Under the pieces are notes generated by a model. The model was not told where the DNA came from, made no database searches, and saw only the letters and a program-made list of their open reading frames with translations. A program made the position numbers and the translations under genes. DNA of 64,000 nt. It comes from Longitalea arenae (GTDB lineage Bacteria > Bacteroidota > Bacteroidia > Chitinophagales > Chitinophagaceae). Location of the stretch: positions 124,001 to 188,000 of the forward strand of contig NZ_JAFFJX010000001.1 in NCBI RefSeq assembly GCF_016924755.1, in the 5' to 3' direction. Numbering within the stretch: the first letter of the stretch is position 1; the number at the start of each line of letters is the position of its first letter. Of this stretch, positions 53,437 through 62,440 are shown piece by piece.

Positions 53437-54639
53437 ATGCGATTGTTGACCATACCCTTGTTACTACTGCTATTGATCTCAGTCAGGTTTGCCAGGGCCC
53501 AGGAAGAGTTTATTCCGCCCCCGGCCAAACTGATTGCCAAATTCCCCTTCAGATTACTTACCGGCGGCATTATTACTATCAAAGCCCAGCTGAGCAATTT
53601 TCCCGATACGCTTAATTTCATCCTGGATACAGGCAGTGGTGGTATTTCGCTTGATTCTTCCACCGCTGATTATTTAAAACTGGAAACGAGGTTAAGCGAC
53701 CGCACCATTCGCGGTATTGCGGGCGTACGGCGGGTATTTTTCGCCTACCGGCAACAACTTCATCTGCCGGGTTTGACTGTAGAGAACCTTGATTTTCATA
53801 TTAATGATTATGATGTTTTGACCAGCGCCTATGGGGAGAAAATAGACGGCATCATCGGATTGAGCTTTTTATCGAGGTACATTGTGGGCGTTGATTATGA
53901 CAGCCTGAAGATCTCTGTATACACCAAAGGCACGATCAAATACCCGCGGGGCGGCTTTTTACTGAAGCCCCTGATCAATACGATCCCAATAATGCAATCT
54001 ACCATCCGCGACAACCGGCAGCTGACCTCAAGGTTCTATTTTGATACCGGCGCCGGCATGTGCCTGCTGCTGTCGGCCGACTTCGTGAGCGACAGCAATT
54101 TTGTAAAACCCAAGCGTAAATGGTATGCCACCCAGGCAGAAGGATTGGGTGGAAAAGCCCCTATGAAACAGGGAGTTATAAAACAAATGCAGGTGGGGCC
54201 CTATAAATTCAAAAATGTGCCTACCTATATATTTGACGATGAGTTCAATGTGACGGCTTACCCCTCGTTGGCCGGACTGATCGGAAACGACCTGTTGCGC
54301 CGGTTCAACCTGATCATCAATTATGAAAAAAAGGATATTTATATGACGCCCAATACCCATTATAAAGAGGCGTTTGATTATTCCTACACCGGTTTGGGCA
54401 TGTATGTGGTAGATGGGGAGATCCAGGTGGTGGATATTATGCCTGAGTCGCCCGCCGAGCAGGCCGGGTTCAAACCAGGGGATGTGATCATGGCGGTTGC
54501 CAATAACTTCAGTAACAATATTCAAACCTATAAAAATCTGATGCAAACCCCGGGTGAGCGGCTTAAGATCCTGGTTTTGCGGAAGGAAGGGCCGGTGGTG
54601 CTTACCATGAAGGTCAAAAACATTCTCACGGGGCGCTAA
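53437..54639 (+). CDS. Retropepsin-like aspartyl protease with C-terminal PDZ domain
   Basis: A periplasmic or secreted protein of 400 residues. Start 53437 gives a signal peptide (MRLLTIPLLLLLLISVRFARAQ); the longer frame to 53218 adds 73 residues with no signal and is not used. Two Asp-Thr-Gly sites (LDTGSGG near 64 and FDTGAGM near 200) mark an aspartyl protease fold, probably with two lobes. The C-terminal PDZ domain (about 320-395) has VVDIMPESPAEQAGFKPGDVIM. The family belongs to the PDZ-containing retropepsin-like proteases found in Bacteroidota. Cleavage targets are unknown. Confidence 0.85.
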   Translation: MRLLTIPLLLLLLISVRFARAQEEFIPPPAKLIAKFPFRLLTGGIITIKAQLSNFPDTLNFILDTGSGGISLDSSTADYLKLETRLSDRTIRGIAGVRRVFFAYRQQLHLPGLTVENLDFHINDYDVLTSAYGEKIDGIIGLSFLSRYIVGVDYDSLKISVYTKGTIKYPRGGFLLKPLINTIPIMQSTIRDNRQLTSRFYFDTGAGMCLLLSADFVSDSNFVKPKRKWYATQAEGLGGKAPMKQGVIKQMQVGPYKFKNVPTYIFDDEFNVTAYPSLAGLIGNDLLRRFNLIINYEKKDIYMTPNTHYKEAFDYSYTGLGMYVVDGEIQVVDIMPESPAEQAGFKPGDVIMAVANNFSNNIQTYKNLMQTPGERLKILVLRKEGPVVLTMKVKNILTGR

Positions 54640-54800
54640 ACTGCTTTTATCAAATCACTTTCAACCAAATACCTCAACTTGTCGTTAATTTGTAGCCAGA
54701 GGCAGGCAAACCTGTAAGCTGCACCATAGCATTTGCAGTTGGTTCAAGCGCTCCCGGATAAAGGGGCCAGGCACTCCAGGCCGGGTAATCTGGAAATGTG

Positions 54801-54858
54801 GACCTGTCAGGTGAACTTTAATGACTAATGAAGCACGCCTCCGTCCACCTTACAGGTC
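54801..54858. repeat. Imperfect inverted repeat upstream of the first M16 gene
   Basis: GACCTGTCAGGTGAAC (54801-54816) and GTCCACCTTACAGGTC (54843-54858) are near-complementary. It lies 29 bases before the M16 ATG; a role in regulation is not shown. Confidence 0.5.
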
Positions 54859-54887
54859 TGGCCCAATTTTAAAAGCAAAAACGGCAT

Positions 54888-56126
54888 ATGATACAATTTG
54901 AAAAATTCACGCTTTCGAATGGTTTACGGGTTATAGTACATGAAGATCATTCCACTCCCATGGCAGTATTGAATGTTATGTACGACGTAGGGGCCAAAGA
55001 TGAAGATCCAAATAAAACGGGTTTTGCGCATTTGTTCGAGCACCTGATGTTCGGTGGCTCGGGGAATATCGACGATTTTGAAACGCCCCTGCAAATGGCG
55101 GGCGGCGAAAACAATGCCTACACCAGCAACGATGTAACCAACTATTATATTCAGCTGCCGGCCGAAAACCTGGAAACAGCATTCTGGCTGGAAAGTGACC
55201 GCATGTTGTCGCTGGCCTTCAGTGAAAAGAGCCTGGAGGTACAACGCAAAGTGGTTATTGAAGAATTCAAAGAGCATTATATTAACAAACCCTACGGTGA
55301 TGTATGGTTTAAGTTGCGTGAAATGGCCTATAAGCAACATCCTTACCGCTGGATGACGATCGGCAAAGAATTATCGCATATTGAAAATGCCCGCCTGCAG
55401 GATGTAAAGAATTTCTTTTTTAAACATTATCGCCCCGTAAACGCCATTTTGGTGGTGGCGGGTCATGTGAAGACCGATAAGGTACGGCAGCTGGCTGAAA
55501 AATGGTTTGGCGATATCCCTTCCGGTGATAAATACATTCGGCAGATCCCTAACGAGCCGGTGCAAAATGAAGCGCGCGTTATGGAGGTGAAAGCCAATGT
55601 ACCGTTGGATGCCCTTTATAAGGTATGGCATATGGATGACCGCCTCGATCATGGGTATTATGTAGCTGACCTTATTACCGAAGTGTTGGGCGGTGGCGGT
55701 TCTTCCCGCCTGTACCAGAAGCTGGTAAAAGAAAAGCAGCTGTTCAGCCAAATAGAATGTTATCATTTTGGAACGGTTGACAGAGGTTTGCTGGCGGTTG
55801 AAGGAAAGCTGGTAAAAGGCGTAAAAATGGAGGACGCAGAAAAGGCCATTAATGAAGAAATTGAAAAGCTGAAAGCGGGCGGCATCAGCGAAAAAGAGCT
55901 CACCAAAATAAAGAACAAGACCGAAGCTACGCTTGCATTTGAAGACATGAGCGTGCTTACCCGGGCCAACAACCTGGCTTTCTATGAATTGCTGGGCGAT
56001 GTAAACCTCTTTAACGCCGACAGGGATAAATATTTCTCAGTAACCGGAGATGATATTTTAAAATACAGTCAGAAAATATTCAATCCCAATAACAGCAGTA
56101 CGCTGAAATATTATAGTGAGAATTAA
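54888..56126 (+). CDS. M16 family zinc peptidase, catalytic subunit
   Basis: A pitrilysin/mitochondrial-processing-peptidase-like protein of 412 residues. The inverted zinc motif HLFEH (His48, Glu51, His52) and the distal Glu (VVIEEFKEHY near 125) are intact. The second half has the partner-binding region and LGGGGSSRLYQKLVKEKQLF. M16 enzymes of this size act with an inactive homologue as a heterodimer, and the neighbouring gene is that partner. No signal peptide is seen, so it may act in the cytoplasm or use a non-classical route. Confidence 0.94.
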   Translation: MIQFEKFTLSNGLRVIVHEDHSTPMAVLNVMYDVGAKDEDPNKTGFAHLFEHLMFGGSGNIDDFETPLQMAGGENNAYTSNDVTNYYIQLPAENLETAFWLESDRMLSLAFSEKSLEVQRKVVIEEFKEHYINKPYGDVWFKLREMAYKQHPYRWMTIGKELSHIENARLQDVKNFFFKHYRPVNAILVVAGHVKTDKVRQLAEKWFGDIPSGDKYIRQIPNEPVQNEARVMEVKANVPLDALYKVWHMDDRLDHGYYVADLITEVLGGGGSSRLYQKLVKEKQLFSQIECYHFGTVDRGLLAVEGKLVKGVKMEDAEKAINEEIEKLKAGGISEKELTKIKNKTEATLAFEDMSVLTRANNLAFYELLGDVNLFNADRDKYFSVTGDDILKYSQKIFNPNNSSTLKYYSEN

Positions 56127-56156
56127 TTGAAGATTAAAAAGACGACTAAACGAATT

Positions 56157-57446
56157 ATGCTTAATAGAACCATCGCTCCGAAAATAATAGATCCGGTTGC
56201 ATTTGATATACAATTGCCGGCCTGTAAAAAACATACGCTCACCAATGGTGTAGAAGTGTATGCGGTTGATCTGGGAAATGAAGATACCTTAATGGTGAAT
56301 TGGGTTTTTTATGCCGGTAACTGGTGGGAAAAGAAAAAGGCTGTGGCGGCTGCTACCAATTTCCTCATCAAGAACGGCACCAGTAAGCGCAATGCTTTTG
56401 AAATAAATGAACATTTCGAGTATTATGGCGCATACCTTAACCGCACCTGTTATAATGAAACGGCAGAGCTGACCCTGCACACTTTAGGCAAACATATCAA
56501 TGAATTATTGCCTGTAGTAGCAGAACTTGTACAGGACTCCATTTTTCCGCAGGAGGAAATGAACATTTATGTGCAGAATGCGCAGCAGCGCTTAAAGGTG
56601 AACCTGCAGAAATGCGAGTTTGTGGCCGGCCGCCTGATCGATGCCTATTTGTTTGGTGAAAATCACCCGTATGGAAAGTATATGGAGCTGGATGATTATG
56701 CAGCCGTACAGCGCGAAGACGTGGTCAATTTCTATAACAATTACTATAAGGAGGGCCGCTGTGTAATTTTTGTAGCGGGAAAACTGCCTAAAGATATTAT
56801 AGAAACACTGGAAAAATATTTTGGTAACCTGCCATTAAAGCCGCGTTCTGCCAGCTTCGCAGCAACTGTTCAACATCCATTACAGCCGGCAACGCAGAAA
56901 AAATATGAGATCCTGAATGATCCCAATGGTGTGCAGAGTGCGATTCGTATTGCCCGCCCTTTTCCCAACCGCCTGCACCCCGATTTTCAGAAAGTGCTGG
57001 TGTTGAACAATGTGCTCGGCGGCTTCTTTGGTTCCCGCTTAATGGGCAATATCCGCGAAGAAAAAGGCTATACATATGGTATATATAGTTACCTGTTGAA
57101 TTTCACCAGCGAAAGCGGCTGGATGGTGAGTACCGAAGCCGGCCGCGACGTAACGGCAGATACCGTGAAGGAAATTTATTATGAAATGGAGTCATTGCGG
57201 GAAGAGCTGATAGACGACGAAGAATTAATGATGACGCGCAATTCGATGATCGGCAGCATCCTGGGCGACCTGGATGGCCCCTTCCAAGTGATAGGGCGCT
57301 GGAAGAATATGATCCTGAACAATGTGGAGGAAGGCTATTTTGAGCGGGGTGTGCAGATCATCAAGAATATAACGGCCAAAGAGCTGCAGGAACTGGCGAA
57401 TAAGTACCTGGTGAAGGAGGAATTTTATGAACTGGTGGTCGTTTAG
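56157..57446 (+). CDS. M16 family peptidase-like protein, non-catalytic subunit
   Basis: A 429-residue homologue of the upstream M16 gene. The zinc motif is absent: the corresponding segment reads ATNFLIKNGTSKRNAFEINEHFEYYGA. The C-terminal RxxxY-type substrate-binding segment is kept (GNIREEKGYTYGIYSYL near 320), as in processing-peptidase alpha-like subunits. ATG 56157 is 30 bases after the stop of the catalytic gene; a TTG at 56127 abutting that stop would add 10 residues (KIKKTTKRI) and is considered less likely. The two gene products probably form one heterodimer. Confidence 0.92.
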   Translation: MLNRTIAPKIIDPVAFDIQLPACKKHTLTNGVEVYAVDLGNEDTLMVNWVFYAGNWWEKKKAVAAATNFLIKNGTSKRNAFEINEHFEYYGAYLNRTCYNETAELTLHTLGKHINELLPVVAELVQDSIFPQEEMNIYVQNAQQRLKVNLQKCEFVAGRLIDAYLFGENHPYGKYMELDDYAAVQREDVVNFYNNYYKEGRCVIFVAGKLPKDIIETLEKYFGNLPLKPRSASFAATVQHPLQPATQKKYEILNDPNGVQSAIRIARPFPNRLHPDFQKVLVLNNVLGGFFGSRLMGNIREEKGYTYGIYSYLLNFTSESGWMVSTEAGRDVTADTVKEIYYEMESLREELIDDEELMMTRNSMIGSILGDLDGPFQVIGRWKNMILNNVEEGYFERGVQIIKNITAKELQELANKYLVKEEFYELVVV

Positions 57447-57478
57447 GCAATGTAGCTTTTCATAGATCGAGAGGCGGT

Positions 57479-57569
57479 GAGAGATTGAGCGATTTCGGGG
57501 TTTAGAGATTCTGCGATTAATTGGAGCGTTTAAATCTGAGCAGATCGCAAATCGATAAATCTCAAAATC
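57479..57569. repeat. Inverted reiterated word (GAGATTGAGCGATT)
   Basis: Left arm (57479-57518) has GAGAGATTGAGCGATTTC and TTTAGAGATTCTGCGATT; right arm (57532-57569) has AAATCTGAGCAGATCGCAAATCGATAAATCTC, the reverse complement of the same words. Located after the second M16 gene and before the holin-like gene. The words also occur at 6034-6078. Confidence 0.65.
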
Positions 57570-57644
57570 AGAAATGGTCATACTTTCTTTGGGCCGCATC
57601 ATCAAATCAACCTCACCCGATTTATACACAAAATCTCTATTCTC

Positions 57645-57992
57645 ATGAATTTTCTGATGCGTATCGTTGTAACCTCCATTGTTGCATTTGGATTATCGTA
57701 TATTTTAAATGGGGTGCAAATAGATGCGTTCACAACGGCTATCGTGCTGGCGATCGTACTGGCAATTTTGAATGCCATTATAAAGCCCATTCTTATTTTG
57801 ATCACCTTTCCCATTACCGTTGTCACGTTAGGGCTTTTTTTATTTGTCATCAATGCCCTGATCATCTTGCTGGCGGATAAGTTCATCAAAGGCTTCCATG
57901 TTGACGGGTTCTGGTGGGCGCTCTTGTTCAGCCTGCTGCTGTCGATTGTTACCTCGCTGTTATATAAAGAAAAAAGCGATGAAAAAGAATAG
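57645..57992 (+). CDS. Phage holin family IV (YvlD-like) membrane protein
   Basis: A four-helix membrane protein of 115 residues, belonging to the family often labelled mycobacterial 4-TMS phage holin superfamily IV or YvlD/DUF360. It has MNFLMRIVVTSIVAFGLSYILNGV, FTTAIVLAIVLAILNAIIKPILI, LITFPITVVTLGLFLFVINALI and a C-terminal helix (FWWALLFSLLLSIVTSLL), then a charged tail. The label does not mean it is from a phage; such genes are chromosomal in many bacteria and their role is unknown. Confidence 0.86.
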   Translation: MNFLMRIVVTSIVAFGLSYILNGVQIDAFTTAIVLAIVLAILNAIIKPILILITFPITVVTLGLFLFVINALIILLADKFIKGFHVDGFWWALLFSLLLSIVTSLLYKEKSDEKE

Positions 57993-58058
57993 ACGCCGCC
58001 CTCCGCGGATATTCGATTTGCGTTAACTTCATGGTACACTATTTTATTACCGTATTGT

Positions 58059-60035
58059 ATGCACTTCGATAGCAAAGATTTGACGCACGATCAACTGGTT
58101 CATTTTTATAAGAGCCTGTTATTGCCCCGGATGATCGAAGAAAAGATGCTCGTGTTGTTGCGGCAGGGTAAAATTTCAAAATGGTTTAGTGGAATAGGGC
58201 AGGAGGCCATTGCCGTGGGTGTTACCCAGGCATTGGAAGAAGACGAGTGGATCTTGCCCCTGCATCGCAACCTGGGCGTATTTACCAGCCGGCATATGCC
58301 GCTGCATAAACTGTTAATGCAATGGCAGGGCAATCAAAGCGGGTATAGTAAAGGGCGCGAACGCAGCTTTCACTTTGGAAATGCACAGCATTATATTTGT
58401 GGCATGATCTCGCACCTGGGTCCGCAGTTAGGGATTGCAGATGGTATTGCCCTGGCCAATAAACTTCGCAAAGAGAATAAAGTAGTGGTAGTGTTTACCG
58501 GCGAAGGCGGAACCAGTGAAGGCGATTTTCATGAAGCCGTGAATGTAGCTGCGGTGTGGGACTTGCCCGTGATCTTTGTGATAGAAAATAATGGCTATGC
58601 ACTCAGCACGCCCGTGCATGAGCAATACCGCTGCGAAGCGCTGGTAGAAAAAGCCCGTGGTTATGGTATTGACGGGGTAAAGATCGACGGCAATAATTTA
58701 CTGAGCGTTTATGATACCATTAAAGGTGTAAAGAAATACTGCCTTGAAAACAGCCGGCCTTATATGGTTGAATGCGCCACCTTTCGCATGCGCGGCCATG
58801 AAGAAGCGAGCGGCACCAAATATGTTCCCCAGTATTTGTTTGAAGTATGGGAAATGAAAGATCCCATCAAGAACTTCGAAAAATTCCTGCTGTCGAAACA
58901 AGTGCTTACCCAGGAAGTGATCGATAGCATTCATCAGGATCTGAAAGATTATATTGACGTAGAATGCACTATAGGCTTTAATGCCAAGCCTATGATCATT
59001 GATACCGGAAAGGAATTGCAGGATGTATATGCGCCTTCCGAAATAAAGATCAGGGAACCGGAAGGACCTGTTTCTAACCATCGTTTTATTGACGCCATTA
59101 AAGACGGGCTGCGGCAAAGCATGCAGCGGCATGATAACCTGGTATTGATGGGACAGGATATTGCAGAATATGGTGGCGTATTTAAGATAACAGAAGGCTT
59201 TTTAGATGAGTTTGGAAAAGACCGGGTGCGCAATACGCCCTTGTGCGAAAGTGCTATTATCGGCGCAGCGTTGGGCCTTAGCCTGCAGGGATTCAGAAGT
59301 ATGATAGAAATGCAGTTTGCCGATTTTGTAACCATGGGTTTCACGCAAATTGTAAATAACCTGGCCAAGATCCATTACCGCTGGGGGCAGCCGGCGAATG
59401 TGGTCATTCGCATGCCCTGTGGCGCGGGGGTAGGGGCGGGACCATTCCACTCACAAACCAATGAAGCCTGGTTCGTGCATACGCCGGGTCTGAAAGTTGT
59501 GTATCCATCAACGCCAGCAGACGCAAAGGGACTGTTGATAGCAGCTATCAATGATCCCAACCCCGTATTGTTCTTTGAGCATAAGGCGCTGTACAGAAGC
59601 GTAAGTGGCGATGTGCCCGATGGGTATTTTGAAACGGAAATAGGCAAAGCCCGGCATGTACGTTCGGGTGACGATATAAGTATTATAACGTATGGACAAG
59701 GCGTTATTTGGGCAGAAGACTATGCGGCCGCACATCCTGAAGTTTCAATAGATATATTAGACCTTCGCAGTTTGTTACCGCTCGATTATGAAGCCATCAG
59801 GGCAGCGGTTAGCCGAACCGGCCGGGTGCTGGTCTTGCATGAGGATACATTGACCGGTGGTATAGGCGGTGAAATAGCAGCCTGGATAGGGGAGCATTGT
59901 TTTGAATTGCTCGATGCGCCGGTATTGCGCTGCGCATCCCTTGATACACCCATTCCGTTTAACCTGGAACTCGAGAACAATTTCCTTGCGAAGTCGAGGT
60001 TGCCGGAAGCAGTGAAAAGGTTGTTAAGTTATTAA
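58059..60035 (+). CDS. Fused E1 alpha/beta subunit of a 2-oxoacid dehydrogenase
   Basis: Thiamine diphosphate-dependent decarboxylase component, 658 residues, with both E1 subunits in one chain. The alpha part (about 1-300) has FTGEGGTSEGDFHEAVNVAAVWDLPVIFVIENNGYA (ThDP-binding) and SGIGQEAIAVG near 47; the beta part (about 345-658) has LVLMGQDIAEYGGVFK, NTPLCESAIIGAALG, GAGVGAGPFHSQTNEAWF and the C-terminal transketolase-type fold. The fusion and layout match branched-chain (2-oxoisovalerate) dehydrogenase E1 of Bacteroidota. No E2 or E3 genes are nearby. Pyruvate as substrate cannot be ruled out. Confidence 0.9.
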   Translation: MHFDSKDLTHDQLVHFYKSLLLPRMIEEKMLVLLRQGKISKWFSGIGQEAIAVGVTQALEEDEWILPLHRNLGVFTSRHMPLHKLLMQWQGNQSGYSKGRERSFHFGNAQHYICGMISHLGPQLGIADGIALANKLRKENKVVVVFTGEGGTSEGDFHEAVNVAAVWDLPVIFVIENNGYALSTPVHEQYRCEALVEKARGYGIDGVKIDGNNLLSVYDTIKGVKKYCLENSRPYMVECATFRMRGHEEASGTKYVPQYLFEVWEMKDPIKNFEKFLLSKQVLTQEVIDSIHQDLKDYIDVECTIGFNAKPMIIDTGKELQDVYAPSEIKIREPEGPVSNHRFIDAIKDGLRQSMQRHDNLVLMGQDIAEYGGVFKITEGFLDEFGKDRVRNTPLCESAIIGAALGLSLQGFRSMIEMQFADFVTMGFTQIVNNLAKIHYRWGQPANVVIRMPCGAGVGAGPFHSQTNEAWFVHTPGLKVVYPSTPADAKGLLIAAINDPNPVLFFEHKALYRSVSGDVPDGYFETEIGKARHVRSGDDISIITYGQGVIWAEDYAAAHPEVSIDILDLRSLLPLDYEAIRAAVSRTGRVLVLHEDTLTGGIGGEIAAWIGEHCFELLDAPVLRCASLDTPIPFNLELENNFLAKSRLPEAVKRLLSY

Positions 60036-60066
60036 TGTATTGTATGAGTTTGGTGAGCAACGCAAC

Positions 60067-62250
60067 TCACTCCCCCGGATAATACTTCCGCTCCATGTTC
60101 TTCATTACATCGTCCTTATAAAACAAAACATCTTTAAAAATGCCTTTGGTGTACATTTCGGCCTGATCGCCGAAATGCTTGGAGGCGGGATTGCCGCTTT
60201 CACCGCCCGTCAATAATGATTTCGCCTTTATCTTTTTGCCAAATTCAATGGCGCATACAAAGCTGTTGCCATTGTAGCCATATCTTTTTTTGTTGCCAGC
60301 ATTGTACCGGCTAACAAACGATGGCAAACAACCCCAGGTAGAGGCTGCCATACCCACGGGCAGGCTTGGCTTGTTATCGTCATAAGTTTCCTGCAGTTTG
60401 CCGGTCAACCGCTGGTACCGGTTGATGGTTCCCCAGCTGGTTTTCCACGTGCCATACCTGCCAGTCAATTCATTAACGACAGATAACAAGGTGCCGGCCA
60501 ACTCTGAGATCGATGCCGTGCTTGCATATTCATGCACACGGGTAACCATATCCACTTCTTTACCATTCACCCGAACCTGGTTGATCAATGTCTGTAATTT
60601 TTGGATCCACTCAATGGCCAATGTGGTGGCGACGGAATTGACGCCTGCCTTCAAGTCCCAATTCTTAAGCACGCTTATGGGTTCCACCAGCTTTATATAA
60701 ATAGAATCGTTCTTTGAAAGGTCTTTTTCATAACCGTTTACCAGCGCTGGTATCAAATCTTCAAAAGCTGCCAGTGTAGTATTGTAACCTGCAGCGATCA
60801 TTGAATCGATCGTAAACTTTTTTGCTTTTTCCAGCAAACGGGCAGCTGTTATTCCGCGAAAGTTTTCCGGTTCGGTAGCCATATACCGGGGATAATCTCC
60901 TTTTTTCGGACTGCTGCTGCCTGCAGCATTATATGGCGTTGAATTACAGTTTTGAATGAATCCGCTTGCCGGGTTGTAAAGGTGAATGGTTTGATCCAGC
61001 CGGTGGAATCCCTGCCAGACAGACGCGCGTGAACTGCCATCCACCGGCTTCGACCAGTCGAGCGTTGTATCGCGGCGGGGAATAAAATTGCCATGCCAGT
61101 AGGCAATATTCCCTTTGTCGTCGGCAAACACCGTATTGTTCGATGCGTTCGACAATAACTCCATACTCTTTTTAAATGACTCGAAGCCGGTTGCTTTCGT
61201 GCGTTGCCAGGATTGGATCAAGGCTTTCATCGACCGGTTCACTGCTTTTACACTGAGCCATTGACCGTCGCGGCTGCCCATGACCGGACCGTGATGCGTA
61301 TACCAGGTATTGATGGTTTTTGTTTTTATGCTGTCGCCATCTTTATAATTCAAGGTGATTGCACGTTGCATTACCGGTATGTTCCTTTTATCATACTCGT
61401 ACATTAGCTTTCCGTCTTTATTGAGCGTCTTTAATGCATAGAGGTCGGCTACGTCTGAATAACCGGAGGTATGCATCCAGCCGCAATGCTCGTTAAAACC
61501 CTGGTACACGAAGAGCTGTCCCCAGGTAACGGCTCCATATGCATTCAGCCCTTCTTCGCTGATCACATGTACTTCGGGCCGGAGATAAAAACTTACATGC
61601 GGATTGATATATAAAATGGCATTGCCCGATGCTGTACGGGCGGGGGCCAGCGCAAAGCCATTGGAACCGGTGGCTTCTTCCTCTTCTATTCTTTTGGTGA
61701 ATACCGTAGCCGTTGTATCACTGGTATAGAACTTTTTCAATTCGTCGATCGAGAGGCCGCCACTTTGGATGGCTGCAATGCTGCCGTCGGTCCACATTAA
61801 ATGGAACCAGGGCTCAAAGCGGCGAAGCAAGGCGGGTTTTACCGTTGGATGTTTATACAGGTAATAATTGATGCCATCGGCAAACGCATTGAGAAGTTTT
61901 TTTAACGAATCCGGACTGCGGATATAATCTCTTTTCGCTCCGACTGAATCGATCAGCAGGCGCGTGTACAGGTCGTTATACAACGCTTTTTCGCCCTGCA
62001 CTTCGGCGCTTCTGCCTAAGATATCGATGTAATTATTTTCTACTCTTTTGAAATCGTCTTCGCACTGTGCATACAGTAAGCCAAAAACGCAGTCGGCGTC
62101 GGTTTTGCCATAGATATGGGGAATGCCCCATTTGTCGCGGATAATAGTCACCTGTTTTGCCTGTTGCTGCCAGCGCGTAATTTCTTCCTGCGTAAATTGT
62201 TGCTGGGCCAGCAATGATATTGGAAATAACAAGAGTAGAATCAGCTTCAT
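60067..62250 (-). CDS. Penicillin acylase family hydrolase
   Basis: A secreted or periplasmic N-terminal-nucleophile (Ntn) amidohydrolase of 727 residues. Signal peptide at about 1-16 (MKLILLLLFPISLLAQ), then the alpha part, then the spacer and the autocleavage site; the catalytic Ser196 (GSNGFALAPARTASGNA) would become the N-terminus of the beta subunit. The beta part carries NPHVSFYLRPE and GLNAYGAVTWGQLFVYQGFNEHCGW, the family oxyanion and active-site segments. Family members hydrolyse acyl-homoserine lactones, N-acyl amino acids or beta-lactam side chains; specificity is not readable. The ATG at 62250 begins the signal peptide; the upstream 14 codons do not fit. Confidence 0.9.
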   Translation of the reverse strand: MKLILLLLFPISLLAQQQFTQEEITRWQQQAKQVTIIRDKWGIPHIYGKTDADCVFGLLYAQCEDDFKRVENNYIDILGRSAEVQGEKALYNDLYTRLLIDSVGAKRDYIRSPDSLKKLLNAFADGINYYLYKHPTVKPALLRRFEPWFHLMWTDGSIAAIQSGGLSIDELKKFYTSDTTATVFTKRIEEEEATGSNGFALAPARTASGNAILYINPHVSFYLRPEVHVISEEGLNAYGAVTWGQLFVYQGFNEHCGWMHTSGYSDVADLYALKTLNKDGKLMYEYDKRNIPVMQRAITLNYKDGDSIKTKTINTWYTHHGPVMGSRDGQWLSVKAVNRSMKALIQSWQRTKATGFESFKKSMELLSNASNNTVFADDKGNIAYWHGNFIPRRDTTLDWSKPVDGSSRASVWQGFHRLDQTIHLYNPASGFIQNCNSTPYNAAGSSSPKKGDYPRYMATEPENFRGITAARLLEKAKKFTIDSMIAAGYNTTLAAFEDLIPALVNGYEKDLSKNDSIYIKLVEPISVLKNWDLKAGVNSVATTLAIEWIQKLQTLINQVRVNGKEVDMVTRVHEYASTASISELAGTLLSVVNELTGRYGTWKTSWGTINRYQRLTGKLQETYDDNKPSLPVGMAASTWGCLPSFVSRYNAGNKKRYGYNGNSFVCAIEFGKKIKAKSLLTGGESGNPASKHFGDQAEMYTKGIFKDVLFYKDDVMKNMERKYYPGE

Positions 62251-62319
62251 GGGGGTAAAGTTAGTAACCAATTCGCAATAGACAACTGGCAATTGACAAG
62301 TTATACAGTGGTAAAAATT

Positions 62320-62388
62320 CCAGTTCCCGGTTGTCGGGTACTGCGCCGGCGCGTAGCTGCGTTTTAACTCCCGGCAACCGGCACCTGG
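62320..62388. repeat. Inverted reiterated word (CCCGGTTG type) downstream of the D-aminoacylase gene
   Basis: CCAGTTCCCGGTTGTCGGG (62320-62338) is matched inverted by CCCGGCAACCGGCACCTGG (62370-62388), imperfectly. ACCGGTAACT words and CTGTAACCTGAAACT follow. The loop includes a GCCGGCGC stretch. The flanking 62265-62300 stretch has CAACTGGCAATTGAC words. Confidence 0.55.
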
Positions 62389-62440
62389 TAACCGGTAACT
62401 CTATTTCTCTGTAACCTGAAACTTTTAAGCTGAACTCGAC

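Noticed and set aside
57645-57992. Holin-like gene as evidence of a prophage
   Set aside because: No other phage genes, integrase or attachment sites are nearby, and this family is chromosomal in many bacteria.
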